The notes under the pieces are model-generated. The model was not told the DNA's origin. It searched no databases and worked only from the letters and a program-made list of their open reading frames with translations. Positions 16,843 to 26,247 of a stretch of DNA of 64,000 nucleotides are shown here, piece after piece. Made by a program: the position numbers and the translations under genes. Where the stretch lies: the NCBI GenBank assembly GCA_024666565.1, contig CP088295.1, forward strand, positions 1,488,001 to 1,552,000, given 5' to 3'. This DNA comes from Svornostia abyssi. GTDB taxonomy: Bacteria > Actinomycetota > Thermoleophilia > Solirubrobacterales > Solirubrobacteraceae. Within the stretch, counting starts at the first letter, position 1; each line of letters starts with the position of its first letter.

Positions 16843-17727
16843 ATGCCCCGCTCCCGCTGCGGACTGCTGCTGCTCGTCGCCGCCTGCCTGCTCGCGCTCG
16901 GCGGCTGCGGCAGCCTGAGCTCGAGTTACTCGGTGCCGGGCCAACCGGTGGGCGAGGAGGCGCCGCCCTCGATCCCGGGCATGGAGCCCGTCACGGTCAA
17001 CGAGCGGCTGCTCATGCCGAAGTCCGTCGCGATGGGCCGCGTGGGCGAAGGGGCGAACGCGGTGTTCGTCATGCGCCAGGTCAACGCGCCGCCGGACCAG
17101 CCGCTGCTGATCTGGATGCACGGCTACGGGACCGCGAGCGTCAGCAGCCAGGAGAAGTGGCTGCTGCACATGACGCGGCGCGCGACCGTCGTGTTCCCCG
17201 TCTACACGCAGCCGCCGTTCCCCGTCGGCCCGCGGTTCGGGCAGATCGCGTGGCCGATCATCGCGCGGGCGCTGCGCCGGACCCTGCCCAAGCTGCAGTA
17301 CGACCCGCAGAAGGTGGTCGTCGGCGGCTACTCGCTCGGGGGCGCGCTCGCCAACGACTACGCCTTCAACTGGAAGGCTGAGGGGCTGCCGATGCCCTAC
17401 GGGCTGTTCGCCGCGTTCTCCGGGCGCCGCCTGAAGGACGGCGACGTCTACCTGCCGCGCCAGAAGGGGAAGCTGTCAGCGAAGACCGACGTGGTGCAGA
17501 TGGCCAGCGTCAACGACCTCCTGGCGGGCACGCGCGAGGCGAGCTTCATGATCTCCCAGTCGCCGAAGAGCGCGCCCCGCCGGCTCATCATCATCCGCGA
17601 GTACGAGTTCGGCGACCACTTCGCGCCGACGCGCACCACCCGGAAGGAGCGCAAGCTCTTCTGGGTCCCGCTCGATCAGCTCATCGACCGCGTGAACCGG
17701 CGGGCCGAGGCCAGCGCGTCGTCGTAG
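16843..17727 (+). CDS. lipoprotein, alpha/beta-hydrolase fold
   Basis: A 294-residue protein with a lipoprotein signal peptide ending in the lipobox LGGC (Cys22). The hydrolase core has LLIWMHGYGT (oxyanion-side loop), the nucleophile elbow GGYSLGG (Ser164) and a possible late histidine in EFGDHFAPT. It resembles extracellular esterases/lipases of the alpha/beta-hydrolase superfamily; the substrate is unknown. Anchored outside the membrane in a polysaccharide locus, it could deacylate or trim the exported glycan. Its 3' end overlaps the convergent glycosyltransferase by 52 bases. Confidence 0.83.
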   Translation: MPRSRCGLLLLVAACLLALGGCGSLSSSYSVPGQPVGEEAPPSIPGMEPVTVNERLLMPKSVAMGRVGEGANAVFVMRQVNAPPDQPLLIWMHGYGTASVSSQEKWLLHMTRRATVVFPVYTQPPFPVGPRFGQIAWPIIARALRRTLPKLQYDPQKVVVGGYSLGGALANDYAFNWKAEGLPMPYGLFAAFSGRRLKDGDVYLPRQKGKLSAKTDVVQMASVNDLLAGTREASFMISQSPKSAPRRLIIIREYEFGDHFAPTRTTRKERKLFWVPLDQLIDRVNRRAEASASS

Positions 17728-18875
17728 CGGCCGATGATGTGCTCCCACGTGTGCTCGCGGACGATCCGCTCGTGGGCGGCGTGACCCACCGCGGCGGCCT
17801 GCGCCGGATCGTCGAGCACCTCGGCGAGCGCGGCGCCCAGGCGGGCGGGGTCGTCGGCGACGAGCCCGTCGACGCCGTGCTGGACGGCGATGCCCTCGAA
17901 CGCGACGGCGGTGCCCGCGACGGGCAGGCCCGCCCCCATGAGCTCGAGGGTCTTCATCTTGATCCCCGCGCCCTCCCACACCGGGGCGACCGCCGCGCGG
18001 CAGCGGGCGAGCAGCGCGGCGAGGTCGTCGACGAAGCCGAGGATCTCGACCCCAGGCAGGTCGGCGAGCCCGCGGACCGCGTCTGACGGCTCGCGCCCGG
18101 CGATGAGCAGGCGCGCGCCCGTCTCGCCCAGCGGCGCCCACGCCTCGCGGGCGAAGCGCAGCAGGCCGTCGGTGTTCGGCGCGTACCGGTGGTCGCCGAG
18201 CCAGACGACGTCGCGCGGCGCCGCGGCCGGGTCGGCGACGCGCGCGGGCGGTGGGATCGCCGATGGCACGACGAACGGCTCCCGGCCGTAGAGCTCCTGA
18301 AACCGCCGCGCCTCGTCCTCGGACGTCACGACGGTCGCGCCCGCCAGGCTGACGGTGCGCCGCTCCCAGCCGGCCACGAGCCAGTGCTCGAGCCGGCGCT
18401 GCGGCTGCACCCCGCCGTGGACCCGGCGCGACCAGGCCAGGACGTTGTGCTTGTCGATGACGAAGGGGACGAGGTCACCGACGCGCTCGACGTACGTGTG
18501 CGCGGTGTCGTCCAGCGTGATCGCTGCGTCGAAGGACGGCGCGAGTGCGCGGGCGCGTGCGACGAGCGGGGCGCTCACGGAGCGCTCGGTCCACGACGGC
18601 TTGCGGTCGCGGATCGAGCGCGCCCAGCGCTGGGCGGTCGGGATCTTCCGCGTGTCCCAGGTCGGCGAGCGCGCGGGGAACGCCTCGACGGGCGCGCCGC
18701 CGAGCCGGTCGCTGAGCTCCGCGACGAGCGCCGCGGGCGTGTCCTGCTCACGCTGCCGGGCGAGGAGGTGCAGCTCGTGCCGGCCCGAGAGCGCCTCGAG
18801 CAGCCCGAGCTGCCGGCGCACGCCTCCCGCGTTCACCGGAAGGGCGAACTCGTTCGTCAGCAGGAGGAGCTTCAC
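17676..18875 (-). CDS. glycosyltransferase family 4
   Basis: A 399-residue GT-B enzyme: MKLLLLTNEFALPVNAGGVRRQ at the acceptor side, with FVIDKHNVLAWSRRVHGG and DVVWLGDHRYAPNTDGLL. The donor side has CRAAVAPVWEGAGIKMKTLELMGAGLPVAGT. This layout matches family-4 transferases found with Wzx/Wzy systems. GTG 18875 overlaps the stop of the ligase gene (GTGA), so translation is coupled. It forms an operon with the ligase/polymerase-like and Wzz-like genes upstream. Confidence 0.87.
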   Translation of the reverse strand: MKLLLLTNEFALPVNAGGVRRQLGLLEALSGRHELHLLARQREQDTPAALVAELSDRLGGAPVEAFPARSPTWDTRKIPTAQRWARSIRDRKPSWTERSVSAPLVARARALAPSFDAAITLDDTAHTYVERVGDLVPFVIDKHNVLAWSRRVHGGVQPQRRLEHWLVAGWERRTVSLAGATVVTSEDEARRFQELYGREPFVVPSAIPPPARVADPAAAPRDVVWLGDHRYAPNTDGLLRFAREAWAPLGETGARLLIAGREPSDAVRGLADLPGVEILGFVDDLAALLARCRAAVAPVWEGAGIKMKTLELMGAGLPVAGTAVAFEGIAVQHGVDGLVADDPARLGAALAEVLDDPAQAAAVGHAAHERIVREHTWEHIIGRYDDALASARRFTRSMS

Positions 18876-20449
18876 GCGACGGGTGCAGGCTCACGCGGGG
18901 GCGGCGCGGGCGCGGGCGCGCGGGTGGCCCCGTAGGTCACGGCCTCCTCGGCGGCCGCCTGCTTCCGCCGCTTGCCCTCGCGGATCGCTTCGCACTCGGG
19001 GTCCTCCGACGACGCCATGAGCGCGCCGAGGCTGTACCAGAGGATCACGGCGGCCAGGCCGAAGAGCGTGTCCGCGGCGGCGGACTGCACCCCCGTGACG
19101 ATCACGATCGCCACGAACGGGAAGCGCTCTTTTCGCTTGTACGAGTTCAGTTGTCTGGCGCCGTAGATCGTGCCGGCGAGGATGCCGCCGAAGATGAGGA
19201 GGAACCCGAGCAGCCCGGTCTGCCACATGATCAGGAGGTAGCCGTTGTCGGCGAAGGGCGGCTCGCCCTTGCTGCTCAGACGCGACGCCTGGCTCACCGA
19301 GCCCAGGCCGTCGCCGATCGGCTGGACGAGCGCCTTGGGGCCGAACTCCGTGATGGCCTGGATGCGCTCGTTGGTCGAGTGGTCGCCGCCAGAGCTGGCG
19401 TCCCCGACGCTGGCGGCGCGGTCGACGACCGCCTGACCCGCCGTGCTGCCGCCCGCGAAGACGTACATGCCGCCGAGGATGACGAGCAGGACCGCGACAC
19501 GGCCCAGGATCCCACCGCGCGAGACCGGGATCAGCGCGACCATCGCCACGGCCATCGCGATCCACGCCGAGCGGACCTGGGTGAACAGCAGCGCCGCCAT
19601 GGTCAGGCCGCCTGCGGCCAGCCGCCACGGGGTGAGCCGCGGGCCGACGAGCAGCATGAGGGCGAAGAGCGCGAGGACGCCCGCGAGCATGCCCGGGGAG
19701 TTCAGCGTGCTGAACGCGCGGAACGTGCCCTGCTCCTTCGTGCCGATCGAGATCGGCGCTTCGAACTTCAGCCACAGCGCGTCCCAGGGCGGCAGGAACG
19801 GCGTGATGAACTGGTAGATCGCGTACGCGGCGACGATCGGGATGATGAACAGCAGGAGCTTCTCGAGCACGATCGTGCCGCGCTTCCAGTCGTGGTAGCC
19901 CAGCAGGAGCCCCACGGTCGCCGCGATGTAGGAGAAGATCGCGAACATCAGCGGGAACGGGTCGTCGAGCCCGGCCGGCGTGCCCCACAGGAAGCCCGCC
20001 CACACGGCGAACATCACGATGAGGACGGCCTTGCTCGGCTTCTGGCGCCGGTAGGCGAGCACCCCGATGACGAGCGTGGCGAAGAACGGCGCCAGGGACA
20101 GGATGTCCGGGCCCTGCTTGGACTCCACGAAGTAGTCGAGGAGACGCCGGATCAAGGGCGCGATGATCCACAGGATCACCACGAGGGCGAGCCCGACGGT
20201 CGGCCAGCGCATGTACAGCGAGCCGGCCGAGACGACGAAGACGATCAGCAGGACGTACTGCCACTGCTCGGCCGCGACGCCGGGAGCGAGCAGCAGGCCG
20301 ACGAGCACGACCCACGGCACGAAGCGGAGGTCCGAGCGCACGAGGCGCTCGTACTGGATCCGCAGCGTGGGCCAGATCCGCGCAACCCGCCGGTTGGGCG
20401 CGGGCAGGAAGTGGCCTCCCGCCCGCCCGCCGTGCTCGGGCGTCGCCAC
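18872..20449 (-). CDS. O-antigen ligase/polymerase-like membrane protein
   Basis: A 525-residue protein with about 10-12 transmembrane helices, a cytoplasmic start (MATPEHGG) and a long hydrophilic loop at about residues 330-400 (AGQAVVDRAASVGDASSG to DGLGSVSQAS). That late extracytoplasmic loop is the hallmark of the WaaL/Wzy superfamily. The C-terminal tail is charged and Ala/Pro-rich. It probably polymerises or ligates lipid-linked repeat units on the outer face of the membrane. It starts 3 bases after the Wzz-like gene ends and overlaps the glycosyltransferase start, so all three are co-translated. Whether it is a polymerase or ligase cannot be told from sequence alone. Confidence 0.82.
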   Translation of the reverse strand: MATPEHGGRAGGHFLPAPNRRVARIWPTLRIQYERLVRSDLRFVPWVVLVGLLLAPGVAAEQWQYVLLIVFVVSAGSLYMRWPTVGLALVVILWIIAPLIRRLLDYFVESKQGPDILSLAPFFATLVIGVLAYRRQKPSKAVLIVMFAVWAGFLWGTPAGLDDPFPLMFAIFSYIAATVGLLLGYHDWKRGTIVLEKLLLFIIPIVAAYAIYQFITPFLPPWDALWLKFEAPISIGTKEQGTFRAFSTLNSPGMLAGVLALFALMLLVGPRLTPWRLAAGGLTMAALLFTQVRSAWIAMAVAMVALIPVSRGGILGRVAVLLVILGGMYVFAGGSTAGQAVVDRAASVGDASSGGDHSTNERIQAITEFGPKALVQPIGDGLGSVSQASRLSSKGEPPFADNGYLLIMWQTGLLGFLLIFGGILAGTIYGARQLNSYKRKERFPFVAIVIVTGVQSAAADTLFGLAAVILWYSLGALMASSEDPECEAIREGKRRKQAAAEEAVTYGATRAPAPAPPPREPAPVA

Positions 20450-20452
20450 CGG

Positions 20453-21959
20453 CTACCCCCGGAAGCCCACCGCGACGACGCCGAGGAGCGGAGTGCCGAC
20501 GCTGGCGAGCTCGTCGCGCGCGTCGCGCAGGACGTTCTGGTCCGCCCCGCCGTGGCGGTAGACGAGGACCGCGCCCTGGGCCTGGCGCACGAACGGCACC
20601 GCGTCGGCGTCCGTCACGGGCGGGGCGTCGATGAGCACGAGGTCATGGGCCGAGTTGGCCTGGCTGATGAGCTCGCGGACCCGCTCGCCGCCGCCGAGGT
20701 GCGCGCCGCCGTTGCGCACGCCCGGGGAGACGATGTCCACGGCGTGCCGATCGTCGGCGGCGACGTGGAAGATCACCTCGTCGAGCGAGTTGCGTGACGC
20801 GAGCACGTCGGTGAGGCCTGCAGGCCGGCCGCCGTTGCCATTGCCGTTCCCGTTGCCGTTGTCCACGGCGCTGGGACGGTCGTGGTCGGTCTCGAGCAGC
20901 AGCACGCGGGTGCCGGCGGCCGCGGCGGTGGCCGCGAGGTACCAGGAGACGCTGCCGCTGGCGCCGTCGTCCTCGACGGACGCGATGACGACGGTCTCCA
21001 TGTGCTCGGCGCCCGCGGAGTTGCGCAGCTTGGCGAACAACAGGCGGAACGGCTCGAGCTCCTTGCGCGAGAGCGTGTCCAGCGGTTTGCGGGCCCGCAG
21101 GAGGCCGCGCTTGTTGATCGACGCGAGGACGGGCGCCCCGAGCGTGCGCTCGAGCTGCTTGCGGCTGTGGATGCGCTTGTCGGACTGCTCGCGCAGCGCG
21201 ATCATCGCCCCGCCGAGCGCTGCGCCGATGACGAAGCCGAGGATGCCGATCATCCACGGCTTGATGCCCGCGGGGCCTTCCGGCAGCTCGGCCGGCTTGG
21301 CGATGGTGACGGCGTCGGTGTTGATGCGTTCGGCGAGCTGGAGCGACTCGATCTGCTCGCGGACGGACTGCACCCCGGAGATGTCGGCGTTCCCGCCGGC
21401 CGCCCGGGCCTCCCGCCGTACCTGCGCGACGCGGGTCTTCTCGATCTTCTGCAGCTCCCTGCGCGCGGCGACCAGCCGGGCCTTCTCCCGCGCGCGGCGG
21501 ATGTCCACGTACGCGCGCGCGGTCGCGTTGGCGATGCGCTGCGCCTCACGTGGTGTGCGGCCCTTGGCGGAGATGACGATGAGGCCGGTCTGCTGGTCGG
21601 CCTTCACGTCGACGGCCTTCAGGAGGTCGTTCGGGCTCGCGAAGGGCTTGAGCTGCAGGTACTCGACCGTGCGCTCGGCCACGCGGTACTGGAGGATCTC
21701 GCCCGCGGTCTCGCCGATGACGTTGAGGATCGGCTTCTGCGACCCGGGCAGATTGAGGATCGCGCGGTCGATCGGACCGCTGTCGACACGGAGGTAGACG
21801 AGGGCGTCGTAGGTCTTCTCGCGGCTGTTCAGGAAGTAGAACGCCGCGCCGCCAACGATGACGCCGCAGAGCAGGGGGAATCCACACACGCCGGAGCAGC
21901 ATGCGGAGCACCCCCCGCCCGTCGCCCCCCGCCGGGACATCTTGGGGCTGGTTACTCAT
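20453..21959 (-). CDS. Wzz/BY-kinase-like chain-length protein, Walker A lost; probable frameshift
   Basis: About 500 residues: an N-terminal Wzz-type helix (PLLCGVIVGGAAFYFL), a periplasmic coiled-coil region with PKP-like GPAGIKPWMIGILGFVIGAAL before helix 2, then a CpsD-like P-loop domain. In that domain the expected Walker A lysine is absent (IASVEDDGASGSVSWYLA). A Walker A'-like LLLETDHDRPS and Walker B DLVLIDAPPV remain. The usual tyrosine-rich tail is missing, so kinase activity is unlikely. The protein probably regulates chain length. ATG 21959 gives MSNQPQDVPAGGDGRGVL and LRRVWIP; one surplus C (G run 21874-21878 on the plus strand) breaks this from the rest. An Asn-Gly repeat sits in the linker. 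Confidence 0.83.
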
Positions 21960-22091
21960 TACCTGAATCGTGACAGATGGGCCAAGTCGGGGGGAGAATC
22001 AGACGTCAGTCCATCCGGAATCATCCGAAACAGGTGATCGGCCGTCCGTCGACGAACTTGAGCGCCGCTCGTGTCGTTGCACGCGAGCGAC

Positions 22092-22097
22092 GAGGAG
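22092..22097 (+). promoter_or_regulatory. Shine-Dalgarno GAGGAG deciding ATG 22104
   Basis: GAGGAG lies 6 bases upstream of ATG 22104, which opens a clear signal peptide. It excludes the upstream start at 22071. Confidence 0.6.
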
Positions 22098-22103
22098 TCC
22101 TGC

Positions 22104-23640
22104 ATGCGCTCCACGCTCTCGGTCGGCGTTGCCCTGCTTGGCAGCCTCGTCCTCTCCGCCCCTGCTTCGGCTGCCACCGAGACAGCCCGAACGACGAATG
22201 CGTTCGTCGACACCGTCGGCGTCAACATCCACAGTTCGTACAACACGACGCCCTACGACAAGCACGACCAGGTGCTCGCCGCGCTGCGCGATCTGGGGAT
22301 CCGCCACGTCCGCGACAACTTCATGCCCCCGACGGAGTCCGCGGCGCGACAGACGCGCCAGCGTGCCTTCCGCAAGGCCCTGGCCGAGCACGGGATCCGC
22401 ACCACGGTGCTGCTCGGGGAGCCGGGTGAGGACCCGGCGGCGTACATCGCCTCGGCGCGGCTCGACGAGCCGGGCGTGATCGCCGCGCTGGAAGGGCCCA
22501 ACGAGCACGACCTCTCCAAGCGCCCGAACTGGGTCGCGGAGGTCCGCGACTACCAGCAGCGTCTGTTCGCCGCGGCGAAGGCCGATCCGAAGGTCCGCGA
22601 CCTGCCGCTGCTCGGCCCCAGCGTCGGCAACCCGAACAACGCCGCCGCGTTCGGCGACGTCTCCGCGTGGTCGGACCGCGCGAACATCCACGCCTACCCG
22701 GGCGGCAAGGCGCCGGGAACCTTCACCGACGTCGTCGGGTCACAGGCCGCGTCGCTGTTCGGCGGCAAGACCGCGGTGGTGACCGAGACCGGGTACCACA
22801 ACGCCGGGAGCACCTGGGGCGGTCACCCGTACGTGCCCGAGGCGGTGTCCGCGACGTACCTGCCGAAGCTGTTCCTCGACAACTTCCGGCGCGGCATCGA
22901 GCGGACCTTCAGCTACGAGCTCGTCAACACGTACAGCGACCCGCAGGGGTGGAATCCCGAGGCGCACTTCGGCCTGCTGCGCCAGGACTTCTCGATGAAG
23001 CCTGCCGCGGAGCGGATGCGCAACCTCCTGCGTCTCGTCGACCCCGCCGCGACGGCGGGAGCTCCGGCTGCGCTGGACTACACGCTGCAGGGCGACGTCA
23101 CCGGGGTCGAGCGGGTGCTCCTGCGGCGCGCCGACGGCACCTTCGTCCTCGCGATCTGGCAGAAGGCCCGGGTCTACGACGAGTACGCCCGTCGCGAGAT
23201 CGGCGTGCCGGCCCGCGCGCTGACGTTGCGCACGGCGGCCCCGATGGCGGTGGCGGTCGGTCGCACGGCGCAGGGGGCCCGACGCGACGCCCGCCGCCGC
23301 GTCCACGCAGACGACCAGCCTGACGATCCCCGGCGACGACGTCGTGGTCGTGCAGCTGCGCCCGACCGGCGCGCCGCCGGCGCCCACGGCCCCGGCCGAC
23401 CCGCCGCCCGCATCCGGCGGCGGTGGCGACCAGGCCGAGCCCGAGATCCCGGTGCAGCAGCAGCCAACACCGGCCCCGGCGCCCGCGCCGCGCCCGTCGG
23501 TCCAGGAGCAGTGGCGCCGGGCCATCGCGAACCTCAAGCGCCGTCTCGGCCTGCGCACCACCGCGCAGTCGGCCAAGCGCAAGGCGGCGGCGAAGCGCAA
23601 GACCGCGGCGAAGCGCACGCAGGCCGCCGCGCGCCGCTGA
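22104..23640 (+). CDS. secreted clan GH-A-like glycoside hydrolase with basic tail, frameshifted
   Basis: A signal peptide (MRSTLSVGVALLGSLVLSAP, then ASAA) is followed by a TIM-barrel-like domain. It has the acid/base candidate Glu134 in GPNEHD and the nucleophile candidate Glu228 in VVTETGYHN, as in clan GH-A. After about residue 390 the frame breaks at the G run 23273-23277. Removing one G gives TAQGPDATPAAASTQ and a beta-sandwich end (LTIPGDDVVVVQL). A Pro/Gly linker and a Lys/Arg/Ala-rich tail (AKRKAAAKRKTAAKRTQ) follow. It probably cleaves or edits the exported polysaccharide; the tail could hold it on the anionic surface. It is divergent from the Wzz operon. Confidence 0.82.
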
Positions 23641-23646
23641 CAGCGG

Positions 23647-24573
23647 TCAGCGGCGTGGGAACAGGTCCCGCACCTGGCGGGACCGGTCGCGCAGCCCCGG
23701 GTGGTCGAGCAGGAAGAGCAGCGCGAGGCGGCGTGGGCGCTGCGCGGTCGGGTCGAGCTCGGCCGCGCGCACCAGGTCCGCGCGGGCAGCCTCGGCGTCG
23801 CCCTCGCGCGCGCTCAGTCCCGCGCGCGAGATGAGCTGGCGCGCGAGACGGTGGCGGCGGGCCGCTTCGTCGACGGGGTCGTCGAACGCGTAGACGTCGA
23901 AGACCTGCACGAGGCCGTCACGGAAGCGCTTGGCGTGCGCCTCGCTCTGGTTGCCCTCGTGCATGCGGTAGCGGACGAGGGGCTCGTCGATCCAGACCAT
24001 CGCCCAGTCCGTGCGCGCCGCCTCGATGTACAGGATGACGTCGCCGACGGGCAGGTCCGGAAGCTCGCGCTCGGCGGCGTCCCACACCTCGCGGCGCATG
24101 ACCGTGGAGGACGGGATGAACGTCGCGTGCTGCATGAGCACCGGCATCCAGTGCTCGTAGCGGCCGGGCGCGGGGCGGCTCCGTCGTTCCCACGCGCCGC
24201 CCTTGTCGATCCACACGTCGCCGCACACGATCCCCACGCTCGGGTCGCGCTGCAGCGCCTCGACGTACGTGGAGAGGTACCCCGGCAGCCACTCGTCGTC
24301 GTCGTGCAGGAAGGCGATGAGCTCGCCCTGGGCGCGCTCCACGGCGATCGTGTGGTTGCCGCCGAGTCCAAGCTGGCGCTCGTTGGCGAAGTACCGGATC
24401 CGCGGGTCGGCGAGCTCCTCGGCCGCGGCGCGCAGTCCGCCGCCGGAGTCGTCGGAGATGATGAGCTCGAGGTCGGTGAAGTCCTGGTCGAGGACGCTGC
24501 GCGCGGCGGCGCGGAGCTGCTCGGAGTCCCGGTGCGCGGGCATGCAGACTGAGACCATGGGCCGCGCGTTCAC
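23647..24573 (-). CDS. glycosyltransferase family 2
   Basis: A 308-residue GT-A enzyme. The fold markers are MVSVCMPAHRDSEQL, DLELIISDDSGGGL and the metal-binding DxD region FLHDDDEWLPGYL. The acceptor region has TFIPSSTVMRREVWDAAE. The C-terminal 60 residues are helical and charged. GTG 24573 is preferred because CAGAAT (reverse complement of 24581-24586) lies 7 bases upstream. The alternative ATG is 24558. The last glycosyltransferase of the polysaccharide locus. Confidence 0.88.
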   Translation of the reverse strand: MNARPMVSVCMPAHRDSEQLRAAARSVLDQDFTDLELIISDDSGGGLRAAAEELADPRIRYFANERQLGLGGNHTIAVERAQGELIAFLHDDDEWLPGYLSTYVEALQRDPSVGIVCGDVWIDKGGAWERRSRPAPGRYEHWMPVLMQHATFIPSSTVMRREVWDAAERELPDLPVGDVILYIEAARTDWAMVWIDEPLVRYRMHEGNQSEAHAKRFRDGLVQVFDVYAFDDPVDEAARRHRLARQLISRAGLSAREGDAEAARADLVRAAELDPTAQRPRRLALLFLLDHPGLRDRSRQVRDLFPRR

Positions 24574-24642
24574 CGCGGCGATTCTGCCACAGGCGGTCAA
24601 ACCGGCGTCCACGCCCTGATCCCGCTTTGGCTGGCTGGCCAG

Positions 24643-24674
24643 TACAGTCTCCGGGACTGGTCGATCCGGAGGAG
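24643..24674 (+). promoter_or_regulatory. promoter and ribosome binding site of aldehyde dehydrogenase
   Basis: A -10-like TACAGT is at 24643-24648 and a strong Shine-Dalgarno GGAGGAG at 24668-24674, 7 bases before ATG 24682. Unlike most genes here, this one has a true leader. Confidence 0.55.
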
Positions 24675-24681
24675 ACCGAGC

Positions 24682-26247
24682 ATGGCGAGCGCCGATACCA
24701 CCGCAGTCCCCCCGAGCGCGAACGGGAGCGCGACCGCCAACGGCGGCCAGCGTCCCGGCATCGCGGTCGAGAACCCCGCGACGGGCGAGGTCATCGCGCA
24801 CGTCCCGGACCGGTCACCGGATGAGGTCCGCGCGATGGTCGCGCGCGCCCGCGCCGCGCAGCCCGGATGGGAGGCGATCGGCTTCACCGGCCGCGGGCAG
24901 GTCATGCGGCGCATGCAGAAGTGGATGCTCGACCACGTCGAAGAGGTCATCAACACCATCCAGTCGGAGACGGGCAAGACGTACGAGGACGCCTTCTCCG
25001 CCGAGGTCAGCTACGGCGCCGCCGCGTTCGGCTTCTGGGCCGACGAGGCCGAGAAGTACCTCGCTCCCGAGAAGGTCAAGGCGGGCTCGCCGATGCTCAT
25101 GGGCCGCCGGATGGAGCTGCGCTTCCGGCCGCTCGGCGTCATCGGCGTCATCGGCCCGTGGAACTACCCCTTCACGAACTCGCTCGGCGACGCGATCCCG
25201 GCGCTCATGGCCGGCAACACGGTCGTCCTGAAGCCGAGCGAGGTCACGCCGCTGACGTCGCTGCTCATCGAGAAGGCCATGCACGAATGCGGCATGCCCG
25301 AGGACGTCCTCATCGTCGCGACGGGCCGCGGTGACACCGGCGCGGCGCTCATCGACGAGGTGGACATGATCATGTTCACGGGCTCGACGGCGACCGGCAA
25401 GAAGGTCATGGCGAAGGCCGCCGAGACGCTCACACCCGTCTCGCTGGAGCTGGGCGGCAAGGACCCGATGATCGTGCTCGCCGACGCGAACATCGAGCGC
25501 GCGGCGAACGCCGCGGTCTTCTTCTCGATGTTCAACGGCGGGCAGACGTGCATCAGCATCGAGCGCGTCTACGTCGAGGCGCCGGTGTACGACGAGTTCG
25601 TCGCGAAGGTCGTCGAGAAGACGAAGGCGCTGCGTCAGGGCGACCCGTCGAAGGGCCCCGGCTCGGTCGACGTCGGCGCGATCACGTTCCCCAACCAGAT
25701 GGGGATCATCGAGCGCCACGTTCGCGACGCGGTCGACAAGGGCGCCCGCGCGCTGACCGGCGGCCGCCGCGGCAGCGGGCCCGGCGACTTCTTCGAGCCG
25801 ACGATCCTCGTCGACGTCGACCACACGATGTCGGCGATGACCGAGGAGACGTTCGGCCCGACGCTGCCGATCATGAAGGTCGCCGACGCCGAGGAGGCGC
25901 TGCGGCTCGTCAACGACTCGCCGTACGGTCTCGGCGCGTCGGTCTTCAGCGGTGACACGGTGCGCGGCGAGCAGATCGCGCGCCGGGTCGAGGCGGGCGC
26001 GGTGTGCGTCAACGACGCGCTCGTGAACTACTACGCGCTCGAGTTGCCGATGGGCGGCTGGAAGACGTCGGGCGTCGGCTCACGCCACGGCGCGGGCGGC
26101 ATCCGCAAGTACGCGCGCCAGCAGGCGATCGTCGTGAACAAGTATCCGTTGAAGAAGGACCTGTACATGTTCCCGCACGGCAAGCTCAAGACGGGCATGC
26201 TTCGCCGTATGACGAACGTGATCTACGGGCGCGGGAAGCGCGACTGA
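24682..26247 (+). CDS. NAD(P)-dependent aldehyde dehydrogenase
   Basis: A 521-residue ALDH superfamily enzyme. Catalytic Glu256 is in SLELGGKDP and the nucleophile Cys290 in GGQTC. The cofactor loop FTGSTATG is at about 232-239 and the IGPWNYPF segment at about 157-164. The family oxidises aldehydes to acids; the sequence fits the succinate-semialdehyde/benzaldehyde-type branch, but the substrate is not certain. A 25-residue Ser/Ala/Gly-rich N-terminus precedes the core, and the C-terminal 30 residues are basic. The next gene starts within its stop codon region. Confidence 0.92.
   Translation: MASADTTAVPPSANGSATANGGQRPGIAVENPATGEVIAHVPDRSPDEVRAMVARARAAQPGWEAIGFTGRGQVMRRMQKWMLDHVEEVINTIQSETGKTYEDAFSAEVSYGAAAFGFWADEAEKYLAPEKVKAGSPMLMGRRMELRFRPLGVIGVIGPWNYPFTNSLGDAIPALMAGNTVVLKPSEVTPLTSLLIEKAMHECGMPEDVLIVATGRGDTGAALIDEVDMIMFTGSTATGKKVMAKAAETLTPVSLELGGKDPMIVLADANIERAANAAVFFSMFNGGQTCISIERVYVEAPVYDEFVAKVVEKTKALRQGDPSKGPGSVDVGAITFPNQMGIIERHVRDAVDKGARALTGGRRGSGPGDFFEPTILVDVDHTMSAMTEETFGPTLPIMKVADAEEALRLVNDSPYGLGASVFSGDTVRGEQIARRVEAGAVCVNDALVNYYALELPMGGWKTSGVGSRHGAGGIRKYARQQAIVVNKYPLKKDLYMFPHGKLKTGMLRRMTNVIYGRGKRD

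Noticed and set aside
20836..20866. Short tandem repeat coding Asn-Gly pairs as a CRISPR or mobile repeat
   Set aside because: It is a 6-base coding repeat inside the Wzz-like gene linker with no spacers.
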